DNA of 40,410 bases from Candidatus Methylopumilus sp. (GTDB lineage: Bacteria; Pseudomonadota; Gammaproteobacteria; Burkholderiales; Burkholderiaceae_B). Positions within the stretch are counted from its first letter, which is position 1, and each line of letters starts with the position of its first letter. Location of the stretch: positions 1 through 40,410 of the forward strand of contig JAIPCU010000009.1 of NCBI GenBank assembly GCA_021738045.1, read 5' to 3'. Shown here one piece after another: positions 11,546 through 21,482 of this stretch. Position numbers and translations under genes: made by a program. A model generated the notes under the pieces. The model was not told the origin of the DNA. It made no database searches and saw nothing but the letters and a program-made list of their open reading frames with translations.

Positions 11546-12022
11546 TTGACTGATCAAACGACAAACACTCCGCCCGTTGTCCGTGCGGATTCTTACCTAA
11601 CCTTGCACTATCGCATCGTTCTTGAAAGCGGCCCAGCAGCCGGCTCCACGTTTATGGATACCTTTACGGGTCGTCCAGCGACCTTGCAGCTTGGCGGCGG
11701 GCAATGGTCGCCAGGTATGGAGGCCCCCTTACTCGGACATCCAGAGGGCGATTGCTTTAGCTACACACTAAAGCCTAAAGATGCGTATGGCGATCGCAAT
11801 CCTGATCTGCTTCAACGAGTGTCGCGCGCGATGCTCACTGAGAATGCAGGCGCCGATGCGGGCTTTACCCCTGGCGACATGGTTGAGTTCACGGCGCCCA
11901 ATGGCGGACGCTACTCTGGCGTGTTGAAAGAGCTTGGCGATGACAGTGCCTTGTTCGATTTCAATCATCCTCTGGCTGGGATTACCTTGCGTGTCGATAT
12001 TGATTTGCTAGGGGTGCTGTGA
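11546..12022 (+). CDS. FKBP-type peptidyl-prolyl cis-trans isomerase, SlpA/FkpB-like
   Basis: 158 aa; [52 protein letters not shown] start; overlaps ispH as is common for fkpB-ispH. Confidence 0.88.
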   Translation: MTDQTTNTPPVVRADSYLTLHYRIVLESGPAAGSTFMDTFTGRPATLQLGGGQWSPGMEAPLLGHPEGDCFSYTLKPKDAYGDRNPDLLQRVSRAMLTENAGADAGFTPGDMVEFTAPNGGRYSGVLKELGDDSALFDFNHPLAGITLRVDIDLLGVL

Positions 12023-13005
12023 TGACAGTGATTTCAAGCGTCGATTTAAAAAACCTTCCCAGCCAGGGTGCCGAGATTGTATTGGCGCAGCCCCGAGGAT
12101 TTTGCGCAGGTGTTGATCGTGCGATCGATATCGTTGAACGTGCGCTTGAGCTGCACGGCGCACCGATTTATGTGCGACACGAAATCGTCCACAACCGCTA
12201 CGTGGTTGAAGATTTGCGCACCAAAGGCGCCGTGTTTATTGACGAGCTTGAGCAAGTGCCTGCCGGGGGCATTGTGGTGTTTTCGGCGCATGGCGTCTCA
12301 AAAGCAGTGCGTTACGAGGCCGAGGGCCGTGGCTTACAGGTGTTTGATGCGACCTGCCCCTTAGTCACCAAGGTGCACATTGAGGTCGAGCGCATGCGCG
12401 CGGCCGGCCGAGAAATCATCATGATTGGTCATAAAGGTCACCCTGAGGTCGAAGGCACCATCGGTCAGGCTGATGATGGCATGTATCTGGTTGAAACCGT
12501 ACAAGACGTTTTGGCCCTGCAGGTAAAAGATCCGGCGCAACTCGCGTTTGTGACGCAAACCACCTTATCAGTAGACGATGCGGCAGAGGTTGCCGCAGCC
12601 TTGCGCACCAAATACCCCACCATCATTGAACCTAAAAAAAGTGATATCTGTTACGCCACGCAAAATCGACAAGATGCTGTCAAAATTCTGGCGCCCGAGT
12701 CAGATTTGGTCTTGGTGGTCGGCAGTGCGAACAGCTCAAATTCAAATCGTCTGCGCGAAGTGGCAGAGCGTAAAGGCATCCCGGCCTACTTGATTGATGG
12801 GGCAGAGTCGATTGACCCTGCTTGGTTGGTAGGGCGTAGCCGTATTGGGATCTCGGCGGGTGCCTCAGCGCCCGAATTGTTGGTGCAGCAAGTGATTGAT
12901 CGCTTAAAGTCGTTAGGTGCGATCTCAGTGCGCACTATGCCTGGTTTGCATGAAAATGTTTCGTTTCCGCTGCCTAAAGGTTTGTCACGAAAGGTTGTTG
13001 AGTAA
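12019..13005 (+). CDS. ispH: 4-hydroxy-3-methylbut-2-enyl diphosphate reductase
   Basis: [64 protein letters not shown]. Confidence 0.97.
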   Translation: MMTVISSVDLKNLPSQGAEIVLAQPRGFCAGVDRAIDIVERALELHGAPIYVRHEIVHNRYVVEDLRTKGAVFIDELEQVPAGGIVVFSAHGVSKAVRYEAEGRGLQVFDATCPLVTKVHIEVERMRAAGREIIMIGHKGHPEVEGTIGQADDGMYLVETVQDVLALQVKDPAQLAFVTQTTLSVDDAAEVAAALRTKYPTIIEPKKSDICYATQNRQDAVKILAPESDLVLVVGSANSSNSNRLREVAERKGIPAYLIDGAESIDPAWLVGRSRIGISAGASAPELLVQQVIDRLKSLGAISVRTMPGLHENVSFPLPKGLSRKVVE

Positions 13006-13033
13006 GGCGATGTCAGCAAGAAAGGTAAGCTAA

Positions 13034-13702
13034 ATGATGCAGTCTTTTGTTTCACTCACTGCCAAACAAGTGATGCAAGACGCACCGGTGATCCCGGTGA
13101 TTGTGTTGCATGAGGTGGCGCATGCCGTGCCGCTAGCACGTGCCCTGGTGGCGGGTGGTATCCGTATGCTTGAAATCACCTTGCGCACGCCCGCAGCGCT
13201 TGAGTGCATGCGTGCCATACGGGCTGAGGTACCTGAAGCGATTGTGGGGGCGGGCACGGTATGTAGCGCGCGCGATGTTGACGCCTGCCTTGAAGCTGGC
13301 GCACGTTTTGCGGTGAGCCCCGGCTACACCACGTCGTTGGGGTTTGCCTGCCGTGAGCGAGGCTTACCGTGGCTGCCAGGTGTCGCTACCGCTAGCGAGA
13401 TTATGCAAGCTCAACATGATGGCTATACCGAATTAAAATTTTTTCCAGCGTTGCAGGCCGGTGGGGTGGCGATGCTTAAGGCGTTGAACGGGCCTTTTTC
13501 GCACATTCAATTTTGTCCAACTGGCGGGATCACGGCACAAAACGCGGGTGAGTTTTTAGCCTTGCCGAATGTGATCTGTGTTGGCGGGTCTTGGTTGGTA
13601 CCGGCCGATGCCTTGGCTCAGGGGGATTACAAGCGTATCGAAGCCCTGGCGCGCCAGGCGGCGCGGCTTGCGCCACAAACTAACGCGCATGATAAAAGTT
13701 AA
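13034..13702 (+). CDS. eda: KDPG/KHG aldolase (2-dehydro-3-deoxy-phosphogluconate aldolase)
   Basis: RMLEITLRTPAAL, VGAGTV, AGARFAVSPGY, LKFFPA, FCPTGGIT. Confidence 0.92.
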   Translation: MMQSFVSLTAKQVMQDAPVIPVIVLHEVAHAVPLARALVAGGIRMLEITLRTPAALECMRAIRAEVPEAIVGAGTVCSARDVDACLEAGARFAVSPGYTTSLGFACRERGLPWLPGVATASEIMQAQHDGYTELKFFPALQAGGVAMLKALNGPFSHIQFCPTGGITAQNAGEFLALPNVICVGGSWLVPADALAQGDYKRIEALARQAARLAPQTNAHDKS

Positions 13703-13776
13703 GTGCTTATATTTTTCGGTGTGACGGCGTCAGGGTGGTGCTGCGGTTGCATCTGGAGCCGCGAGCCATCACCCAG

Positions 13777-14760
13777 TTACACAACGGCTTTTACTTGTTG
13801 CGCGGTTGGTAAACACGCCACTGCGCCCCAATGTTGCACAGCTAAAGAGGCAGCTGTATTGGCATAGCGGGCCGCGGTGACTAAGTCATCCCCTAACGAG
13901 AGCCTAGCCAAGAGGTTGCCGCAAAAACAATCACCTGCGCCAGTGGCGTCAACCATAGCGACAGCGCGACCGGGTATCAACACTGAATCATATTGAGGCT
14001 GTCCGGTCTTGCCGCTAGCCGGCAAACGTTGCTCGCTGACTAACGCACCTTGTGCGCCAAGTTTGACTACGACACGCGGCGCCCCTTGCTCGTGCGACCA
14101 GCGCGCGATCGCCTCTGGGTCTGTTAAACCGGTTAGCGTGGTCATGTCCTCGATGCTTGGTAAAAACAAATCACAACGACTGATCGTATTGGCAATATGA
14201 ATGCGCGCACGCTCAATCGACCAAAGCTTAAGTCTGAGATTTGAATCAAACGATACCAAGGTGCGAGAGTTGCGTGCGATGTCGAGCGCAGCAAACACGG
14301 TATTGCAGGCTTGCTCAGAAATCGCCAGTGAGATGCCAGACACATGCAGCCATTTTGCGCGCCCAATCATTGCAGCAGGCGTGCCCGATAACCAGTTGAC
14401 GTTCATTTTGCTGGCTGCCGAATCTGCGCGTCGATAGCTAAAGGCGTGGCCTTCGGCGCCATGGGTCACAAAATAAATGCCGGTGGGCGCATGCGCATCG
14501 ACTTCAAGACCTTCGGTATTGACGCCTTCTGTTTGCCACAACTGACGTAGTTGCTGCGCAAAGAGATCATCGCCTAAGCGGGTGAGGTAAGCTGTGCGCA
14601 CCCCAGCCCGCGCTGCTGCTATCGCAGCATTGCTTGTGTCGCCGCCAAAGCCTTGCAAATATTGAGGTTGGTTAGGTGAGGTTTGGTTGAACTCAACCAT
14701 GGCCTCTCCCAGCGCAACCACATCAATATTTTTTTCGCGATGTGATGTGGTGAAAACCAT
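13777..14760 (-). CDS. PfkB-family sugar kinase, probably 2-dehydro-3-deoxygluconokinase
   Basis: GGDTSNAAIAAARAG and DATGAGDCFCGNLLARL signatures; convergent with eda suggests KDG kinase. Confidence 0.85.
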   Translation of the reverse strand: MVFTTSHREKNIDVVALGEAMVEFNQTSPNQPQYLQGFGGDTSNAAIAAARAGVRTAYLTRLGDDLFAQQLRQLWQTEGVNTEGLEVDAHAPTGIYFVTHGAEGHAFSYRRADSAASKMNVNWLSGTPAAMIGRAKWLHVSGISLAISEQACNTVFAALDIARNSRTLVSFDSNLRLKLWSIERARIHIANTISRCDLFLPSIEDMTTLTGLTDPEAIARWSHEQGAPRVVVKLGAQGALVSEQRLPASGKTGQPQYDSVLIPGRAVAMVDATGAGDCFCGNLLARLSLGDDLVTAARYANTAASLAVQHWGAVACLPTAQQVKAVV

Positions 14761-14941
14761 ATGAAGCTACGGCCATTTTTTGTAAAGGGTTGGGGTAACG
14801 GTCAGCAGCGGCTGGGATTGTTTTTCACAGGTTACTAGAGCGGGCTGTTGCCGGCAAGAAGGACAGTAGGCTCTGTCCTATGCGAAAATCAACAAAGTCA
14901 ATCGGATTGTGTGCGATTTGATCGATTTTGGTTCTTTTTTT

Positions 14942-15013
14942 TAGCAGATAAACAATGACAGACTCTAGCCAATGCACCATGAAATTTTCTAGCCAATAAA
15001 CAATGAAACTTTG
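14942..15013 (+). repeat. Three tandem imperfect 24-bp direct repeats spanning the start codon of the downstream gene
   Basis: tagcagataaacaatgacagactc / tagccaatgcaccatgaaattttc / tagccaataaacaatgaaactttg, each 24 nt, each with ATG at the same offset (14955, 14979, 15003). Confidence 0.85.
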
Positions 15014-15821
15014 GGCAATTTCGGATTTGCATCTTGGTGTGATGGCCAATCGACAGGGGTTGCGAGATTTGCCTGCGCATTCTGCAGATTGGCTGATCTT
15101 GGCGGGAGATATTTGTGAAAGTACTGAACTGCTGATTGAAGCCTTCACACTGTGCACGCAAAAATTTGCAAAAGTGTTTTGGGTGCCTGGTAACCACGAG
15201 CTATGGCTGATTGATCGACGTCGAGATGTCATGACGAGCCCAATGAAATATGCCGAGCTTGTGCAGGCAGCGAGACGGTTGGGGGTAGTCACACCCGAAG
15301 ACCCTTGGGTAGTGTTTCCTCCAACGGGTGAGGTCATCGTGCCGTTGTTTACCCTATACGACTACAGTTTTCGGCCCGATCATGTCAGTCGCGAAGGCGT
15401 GATCGCTTGGGCGGCTGAAATCGATAACGTGTGTTCGGATGAAGTCGCGATTAAGCCCGGTGCAATGCAAACGATGGATCAATGGAACGCTGCACTCTGT
15501 GACGCTGCTGAAGCGCGCTTTGAACGTGAGCTTGCCCCGCAGGCACGTACGATTTTGGTCAGCCATTTTCCGCTGCGTGAAGATTTGGTTCGTATCCCGC
15601 GCGTACCGCGCTTTACTCCGTGGTGTGGGACGCGGCGTACGCATGATTGGCATCTGCGTTACCGAGCGGTTGTTGCCATTAGCGGGCATTTGCACGTGCG
15701 CCACACCGATTGGCGTGACGGTGTTAGGTTTGAAGAAGTATCGCTTGGGTATGCGCGCCAGTGGGATCAGGGCAAAGGCCTGCAGCATTACCTAAGGCTA
15801 ATTTGTGGTGCTGGCAACTGA
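15003..15821 (+). CDS. Calcineurin-like metallophosphoesterase
   Basis: ISDLHLGV, LAGDICE, VPGNHELW, VSHFPLR, ISGHLHVRH metallophosphoesterase motifs. Confidence 0.9.
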   Translation: MKLWAISDLHLGVMANRQGLRDLPAHSADWLILAGDICESTELLIEAFTLCTQKFAKVFWVPGNHELWLIDRRRDVMTSPMKYAELVQAARRLGVVTPEDPWVVFPPTGEVIVPLFTLYDYSFRPDHVSREGVIAWAAEIDNVCSDEVAIKPGAMQTMDQWNAALCDAAEARFERELAPQARTILVSHFPLREDLVRIPRVPRFTPWCGTRRTHDWHLRYRAVVAISGHLHVRHTDWRDGVRFEEVSLGYARQWDQGKGLQHYLRLICGAGN

Positions 15822-16017
15822 CGCGACTGAATGGCACTGATTTTCTGGGACTAGGCGACCCGCCGCACTGCAGCATTTACGCAAATCCTCGCATCAGCTA
15901 TTTTTTGATCCAGTCGACATCGTGTAGGGTTGTCTGCTCAGAGTGTTATTGAGTATTCTTTAACAATATTATCGAACCCTGGATAGTGCCCTAACTGTTT
16001 CTTAAACGAGGTTTTTC

Positions 16018-16587
16018 ATGTCATCATTGAATTCGTCTTCCTACTCTGGTCTGTCCTGTTCATGCTGTGCAGATATGTTGTCACCCGCTCACAGTCGCCG
16101 AGACTTTTTGCGCAATGCTGCGGGCGTTGGCTTGGCTGCTTTCTTGGCGCCGCAGTTATCGTTTGCGGCGTCTGGTAACTACGAGGCAATGGTGTTGTCC
16201 TGTATTGATCCGCGTTTTCAAAAGCTTGTGTTCGATCGCCAAACAAAAGACGGCTTGGCAGACAAATACAGTGCGTTTACCGTTGCCGGCGCTTCAATTG
16301 GCGTCGTTGCACCAGCTTTCAAAGCTTGGCAAGAAACCTTTTGGGAAAACCTTGCGGCTTCGATTCAGTTGCACAATATTAAGCAAGTGATTGTTGTGAA
16401 CCATCGTGATTGCGGCGCTGCAAAAATCGCCTATGGCGATGCTTCCGTTGCAACGCCTGCCGCCGAAACTGAGACACATAAAAATGCGTTGCTGACCTTC
16501 AAAGCAGAGTTGGCCAAGCGTCAACCCAAATTGGGTAGTCAGTTGGGCTTGATGGCTCTTGATGGCAAAGTTCAGTTGTTCAGTTAG
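16018..16587 (+). CDS. Tat-signal beta-carbonic-anhydrase-like protein
   Basis: Twin-arginine SRRDFLRNAAGVGLAAFLAP; CIDPRF (C-x-D-x-R) and NHRDCGA (H-x-x-C) zinc-site motifs. Confidence 0.82.
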   Translation: MSSLNSSSYSGLSCSCCADMLSPAHSRRDFLRNAAGVGLAAFLAPQLSFAASGNYEAMVLSCIDPRFQKLVFDRQTKDGLADKYSAFTVAGASIGVVAPAFKAWQETFWENLAASIQLHNIKQVIVVNHRDCGAAKIAYGDASVATPAAETETHKNALLTFKAELAKRQPKLGSQLGLMALDGKVQLFS

Positions 16588-16646
16588 TTTTCATTATTCG
16601 CCCGCGAGCGCTTTCTTCACCAAATTAAGCGCTCGACTTCGCCACG

Positions 16647-17162
16647 CTACTTCGGCTTCGCGTACTCGCTGTCAATCCACGCGTGGGCGCTAGTTGAGTT
16701 GAGCTTGAAATCGGGTTTGACTTTGATTTGCGCCAACTCAGTGCCGTCAATATCCAAGGCACTTAATAGCGCGTGTGGGTCGTCTTCGTCTAAGACGATA
16801 TCTAAGGCCACAAGGATTTGTTGATTGTTGTTGGTAACGGTTACTTTTTTATGAAGGGTAGCTTCTAAGTGCTGCTCGTGACGGCGCACCACCTCAGACG
16901 CAGTTTTGACTAGTGTGTTGAAGGCGTTGATATCTAAAGGCTTTGGGTTCTTTTTATCACGGCCCATTGTCCAAGGGCCGATCAAGGCGGGTTCAGCTTG
17001 GCCATCGGGGGTCATCTCAACTGCCCAACCATCGTCGTCTTCATTTTTAACCACACGCGCTGTCCAGCCCTTTTGCGCCCACAGGCGAGGTTCGTGGATG
17101 ACAGCGGCTTCTTGGGCGGAATCTTCAGATTCAGAGTCTGTGGTGCTAGCGTGTGTGTTCAT
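16647..17162 (-). CDS. Conserved hypothetical protein
   Basis: 171 aa uninterrupted ORF with protein-like composition; no family recognised. Confidence 0.7.
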   Translation of the reverse strand: MNTHASTTDSESEDSAQEAAVIHEPRLWAQKGWTARVVKNEDDDGWAVEMTPDGQAEPALIGPWTMGRDKKNPKPLDINAFNTLVKTASEVVRRHEQHLEATLHKKVTVTNNNQQILVALDIVLDEDDPHALLSALDIDGTELAQIKVKPDFKLNSTSAHAWIDSEYAKPK

Positions 17163-17290
17163 TGCTCTATTTTAGGCGTATTTTTTTTGAGCTGATCTGT
17201 GTCGGTGTCTAAACATCCAGTGTTGCTCAAGCTTTAGCCCTTCACGCTACCTGGGCACCACTAGCGCTAGGCCTTGGACGCCGTGCCGAC

Positions 17291-18310
17291 TTACGGTACC
17301 AAGCTTAAAAACAAGTAGGCTGCAAAAACGACGAGGTGAACGACGCCTTGTAACACCGTGGCACGCCCAATCGCGATGGTGAGTAAACTCAGTAGAAAGG
17401 TTAAGGCTAAAAACGTCATGCCAAGGTTGTCGACACCTAAGCTTAACGGCAGATCAAAAAAGATTGAGATAAAAGCGACGGCCGGAATGGTGAGCCCAAT
17501 GCTAGCGAGCGCCGAACCAAGCGATAGGTTCAGGCTCGTTTGCAGGCGATTTGCCATGGCAGCCCGCGTGGCAGCCACCCCTTCGGGGAGCAGGACCAAA
17601 AGTGCAATTGCGATACCGACCACCGAACGCGGGGCGCCAACACTATCGATTGCAGCTTCAATCGAGGGGCTCAGTGCCTTAGCTAGTAAAACAACAGCGA
17701 CTAAAGACACGAGCAGCAACACCACACTGACAGCTGTCTTAGTATTTGACGGTGCAGGGGCATGCACCTCTGGGTTGGCAAGGGCAGCGTCGTGACTTGG
17801 TAAAAAATAGTCGCGATGACGCACCGTTTGAATAAACACAAACGTACCATACAGAACTAGAGACAAAACACCCGCTAACATCAATTGACTATTTGAAAAC
17901 GTTGGGCCCGGAGTGGTTGTGGTGAAGTTAGGCATGACCAACGTGAGTACTGCCAATGCAATTAAGACCGCGAGGCTTGAGTTTGTGCCCTCTACGCGAA
18001 ACGACAGAGTGTGGTGCCGCAAGCCCCCTAAAAATATCGAAATCCCGATAACGCCGTTCATCACGATCATCACTGCAGCAAACACCGAGTCGCGTGCAAT
18101 CAAGGCGCCATCGGCACCCGCCGACAACATAATTGAAACGATGAGTGCGACTTCGATAATTGTCACCGAAATGGCCAGCACTAATGTGCCTAGAGGTTCG
18201 CCAGTTTTGTGCGCAATCACTTCGGCTTGATGTACGGCGTTAATGACTGCGGCAATCAAGAGCACCGCCATCAAAATGACTTGCCAAAGTGTTTCGGGGT
18301 AAGGGATCAT
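17291..18310 (-). CDS. Calcium/cation:proton antiporter (ChaA-like, CaCA superfamily)
   Basis: 339 aa, multi-TM; GEPLGTLVLAISVTIIEVALIVSIM and VLLPEGVAATRAAMANRLQTSLNLSLGSALASIGLTIP, the paired CaCA alpha-repeats. Confidence 0.85.
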   Translation of the reverse strand: MIPYPETLWQVILMAVLLIAAVINAVHQAEVIAHKTGEPLGTLVLAISVTIIEVALIVSIMLSAGADGALIARDSVFAAVMIVMNGVIGISIFLGGLRHHTLSFRVEGTNSSLAVLIALAVLTLVMPNFTTTTPGPTFSNSQLMLAGVLSLVLYGTFVFIQTVRHRDYFLPSHDAALANPEVHAPAPSNTKTAVSVVLLLVSLVAVVLLAKALSPSIEAAIDSVGAPRSVVGIAIALLVLLPEGVAATRAAMANRLQTSLNLSLGSALASIGLTIPAVAFISIFFDLPLSLGVDNLGMTFLALTFLLSLLTIAIGRATVLQGVVHLVVFAAYLFLSLVP

Positions 18311-18370
18311 TGCTTCGCGAATCTTATTCCGATGACTGAAGGCGCTATTGTAATCAACAGAAGCTGTTCG

Positions 18371-19339
18371 CTACTCAACAGTGATACTCGCGCCCGCTGA
18401 CTCGGTCAGCTTCCTTAAGCGTTCGCTTTCAGTTTGCAAGAATGTTTTGAATTGCTCTTGAGTTTGAGTTTCAAGCACCAAACCCGTTTTTAAAATCACT
18501 GCATTCACCTCGGAATCAGCAATCGCCCTCTCGATGTCTTTAAAGATGACATCTTGCAAGGACTGCGACATGGCACGAGGGACAAAAAAACCAAACCAAC
18601 CGCCAAACACTAAGTCGATGCCGAGTTCTCGAAAAGTCGGTACTTCAGGTGAGCCGGGGTGTCTGGCCGCGGCGGCAGTCGCGATCGCACGTAGTTTGCC
18701 AGTGCTCACCTGGCCAAGCGCCGAGGTTCCGTCAAAAATACCATGTACTTGACCACCTAAGATATCGTTCATGGCGGGCGAGGTGCCCTTGTAAGGGATG
18801 TGCGTGATTTGAATGCCGGTAGCCTTGGCAAATAGTTCGGCGGCGACGTGAGGGCTCGAGCCGTTACCCGATGAAGCGAGTGTGAGCGCGCCTGGTTTTT
18901 CACGCGCCATTTTTAAGATGTCGTTGAGGTCGCGGAAGGGTAGGTTAGCGTTTATCACCAACGTATTGGACGAGGTGCCAATCAATAAAAGCGGTGTCAG
19001 CGAAGCCGGGTCATACGGTAAATTTTTGCGTAAAATCGGATTTGAAGTAAACCCATAACTCGTGAGTAAAAGCGTATACCCGTCGGGTGCTGCTCGACTC
19101 ACATGTTGAGTACCGATAATTGTGCCGCCACCCGCCCGGTTATCGATGATGACATTTTGATTCCAAAGGCGCGACAGTTTCATCGCGATCGCTCTTCCGA
19201 AAACATCAGTGACACCGCCGGCGGCGTACGGAACAACAATCGTCACGGTCTTTTCAGGGTACGTTGTCGCCAGCGCGTTGGCCGTCAACAAGAGGAGGCC
19301 TACCAAAGAACTGAGCAAGGCTAGAAATTTTGTTTTCAT
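18371..19339 (-). CDS. Bug-family (tripartite tricarboxylate transporter-type) substrate-binding protein
   Basis: YPEKTVTIVVPYAAGGVTDVFGRAIA, HVAAELFAKATGIQITHIPYKGTSPAMNDILGGQV. Confidence 0.93.
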   Translation of the reverse strand: MKTKFLALLSSLVGLLLLTANALATTYPEKTVTIVVPYAAGGVTDVFGRAIAMKLSRLWNQNVIIDNRAGGGTIIGTQHVSRAAPDGYTLLLTSYGFTSNPILRKNLPYDPASLTPLLLIGTSSNTLVINANLPFRDLNDILKMAREKPGALTLASSGNGSSPHVAAELFAKATGIQITHIPYKGTSPAMNDILGGQVHGIFDGTSALGQVSTGKLRAIATAAAARHPGSPEVPTFRELGIDLVFGGWFGFFVPRAMSQSLQDVIFKDIERAIADSEVNAVILKTGLVLETQTQEQFKTFLQTESERLRKLTESAGASITVE

Positions 19340-19444
19340 GATGAGCAATAGTCAGCAAGCATTTCGAAGTCATGACTCATGGTTTGTGCTCTGTCGTCAC
19401 GATCAGTTTGTATTGTGTCATGGCCAATAAAGCCTGACGTTGTG

Positions 19445-20440
19445 TCAGTTTGCGGTAGCTTTCGATTGATCGATGATTTTCTTCCATTTTGCAGACTCCG
19501 ACACAATGAGTGCATCCATTGCCTCTGGAGTGCTACCTTTTGCTGTAGCTCCGTTTTTTTCGTACTGTTCACGCACTGCGGGCATTTCAAGCACGATATT
19601 GATTTCGCGATTGAGTCGCTCGATGATCGCACGAGGTGTGCCAGCGGGTGCGGTGACGTAATTGACCGGCGCGGCATCAAAGCCTGGCAAAGTATCTGCG
19701 ATCAAAGGTAGCTCGGGTAGTGCGGGATTGCGCTCAAGCGTAGAGATCGCAAGCGCTTTTAGGTTATTTGCTTTGATATGCTGCAGATAAACCGACACGG
19801 TATCGATCGCCATCTGAACTGAGCCACCTAAAAGTTCATTGATTGCAGCGCCCGATCCTTTATAGGGCACATGCACGATTTCAATCTGAGCCATCGACTT
19901 GAATAATTCGCCCGCTAAGTGGCTCGAAGAGCCGATTCCGGAGCTCGCAAAATTAATCGTGTCTGGTTTAGCTTTTGCCAGCGCAATGAGTTCAGCAACC
20001 GAGTTCACAGGCAGATTTTTATTCACCACTAGAACATTACTGCCTTGAATCACTTGCGAGACAGAGCTAAAACTCTTGAAGGGATCGTAAGGCATCTTAT
20101 CCATCAGATGAGGGTTCGTCATCTGTTGGCCGGGTGTGGCGTAAAGCAGGGTGTAGCCATCGGGTGCGGCATTCGCAACAATATTTGCGCCTAGGGTGCC
20201 GCCGGCACCTGGCTTGTAGTCAATGATGATGGGTTGACCCAGCCGCTGCGACAATTGCTCGGTCATCGTGCGCGCGTTGTTATCGGCGCCACCACCTGCA
20301 GCGAAGGGCAGTATCAGCCGAATCGGTTTGTTCGGATAGGGTTGTGGTTGCGCGAGCGCAAGTGCTGGCACAGCACACAAAAGCGCGACGAACCTGCGCC
20401 AATGACGCGGCGTAAATCGAGCTAAGCCCAAGTCATACAT
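19445..20440 (-). CDS. Bug-family (tripartite tricarboxylate transporter-type) substrate-binding protein
   Basis: YPNKPIRLILPFAAGGGADNNARTM, HLAGELFKSMAQIEIVHVPYKGSGAAINELLGGSV. Confidence 0.93.
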   Translation of the reverse strand: MYDLGLARFTPRHWRRFVALLCAVPALALAQPQPYPNKPIRLILPFAAGGGADNNARTMTEQLSQRLGQPIIIDYKPGAGGTLGANIVANAAPDGYTLLYATPGQQMTNPHLMDKMPYDPFKSFSSVSQVIQGSNVLVVNKNLPVNSVAELIALAKAKPDTINFASSGIGSSSHLAGELFKSMAQIEIVHVPYKGSGAAINELLGGSVQMAIDTVSVYLQHIKANNLKALAISTLERNPALPELPLIADTLPGFDAAPVNYVTAPAGTPRAIIERLNREINIVLEMPAVREQYEKNGATAKGSTPEAMDALIVSESAKWKKIIDQSKATAN

Positions 20441-20525
20441 GGTAGGTCTCCGGTGTGCTTTGACCCCGAATTTTGTTCGGCGTCTGAGTTATCTTTGTAG
20501 GTTTGCTAAATGATAACGTCAAAGT

Positions 20526-20571
20526 CAAAAAAACACCCCAAAAGTCGGATTGCTATCCAACTTTTGGGGTG
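20526..20571 (-). terminator. Strong rho-independent terminator downstream of the outer-membrane protein gene
   Basis: CACCCCAAAAGTCGGAT-TGCT-ATCCAACTTTTGGGGTG: 17-bp stem with one mismatch at 20534-20571, then TTTTTTT on the minus strand. Confidence 0.88.
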
Positions 20572-20647
20572 CAGTTCAAAATCTGTATTAGAGTTTTTGC
20601 AACACAGGTATAACCAAAGACTCAGATGACTGAGAATTGTTAATTTA

Positions 20648-21430
20648 TTAGAATCTAAAGGTGGCTGCGATAGCGGCACCAAACATATTCAAGTCTACGG
20701 TGGTGTTATACGGTTTGAACTGGTAGTAAACATTCTTTGCAACCAGTGAAACATCACCCCAGTCAAACGTTCTTCCAATGCCTAAGTAAGCTTGACTTGT
20801 AAAGCTTGAGGATTGACCAACACCAGCATCCACATAAAATGGAACGAAGTACTTTGAGCTGCCTAGGTCAAAACGGCCTTTAAGGCCGGCAACCACAGCG
20901 CCTATTTGTAAGTTGGAACTCTCGGTGGCTGTTTGTTTTAAGTCTGGCGAAGAAAAGGTGGTAGTGGCGTTTTGCCACATGAATCTAGCACCGATCAAAC
21001 CATCCAAACGAAATGATGGAGAGTCTTGAAGGGTATAGTTTGGTGCAAGCGTCAGCATTGTCATCCGCAAATTCGTACTGGCTTGCAGATCTGCCCGACC
21101 GACGGCTTTTGACGTAGTCTGACCTAAATCACCATACACACCGTCAAGATACAGACCTAGTCGACCATTGCGAGCCTCTGCAACGAACATTGCAGCCAAC
21201 TTTAGGTCAGATAGGACATCGCCGGGAGTCAGTTTGACCTCACCCAGGCTTTTATCATTATGCGAAATCGAACCTGTAATACCCATCCCCCAAGCGTAGG
21301 GCGTGACGCTGAATTTCCACTGATCGGTCAGCATGGGTGCTTGAGTGGTGGCCGACGTCGTTGCCGGTTGTGCTTGGGCTGCTGCCGCTAAAAACAAGTT
21401 ACACAGCAAAAGCGAAAGACTTTTTTTCAT
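20648..21430 (-). CDS. Outer-membrane beta-barrel-like protein
   Basis: 260 aa; signal peptide MKKSLSLLLCNLFLAAAAQAQ, alternating beta-strand-like pattern, C-terminal aromatic ATFRF typical of OMPs. Confidence 0.75.
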   Translation of the reverse strand: MKKSLSLLLCNLFLAAAAQAQPATTSATTQAPMLTDQWKFSVTPYAWGMGITGSISHNDKSLGEVKLTPGDVLSDLKLAAMFVAEARNGRLGLYLDGVYGDLGQTTSKAVGRADLQASTNLRMTMLTLAPNYTLQDSPSFRLDGLIGARFMWQNATTTFSSPDLKQTATESSNLQIGAVVAGLKGRFDLGSSKYFVPFYVDAGVGQSSSFTSQAYLGIGRTFDWGDVSLVAKNVYYQFKPYNTTVDLNMFGAAIAATFRF

Positions 21431-21482
21431 GAAATTTCCTGTCGGGTTTGATGCTTCTTAGGCTGTGGACCAGGCAAACGAC

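Noticed and set aside
14825-15337. - strand 170 aa ORF over the 24-bp repeats (IVYWLENFMVHWLESVIVYLL)
   Set aside because: Apparent internal peptide repeats are just the complement of the DNA triplication; overlaps the metallophosphoesterase
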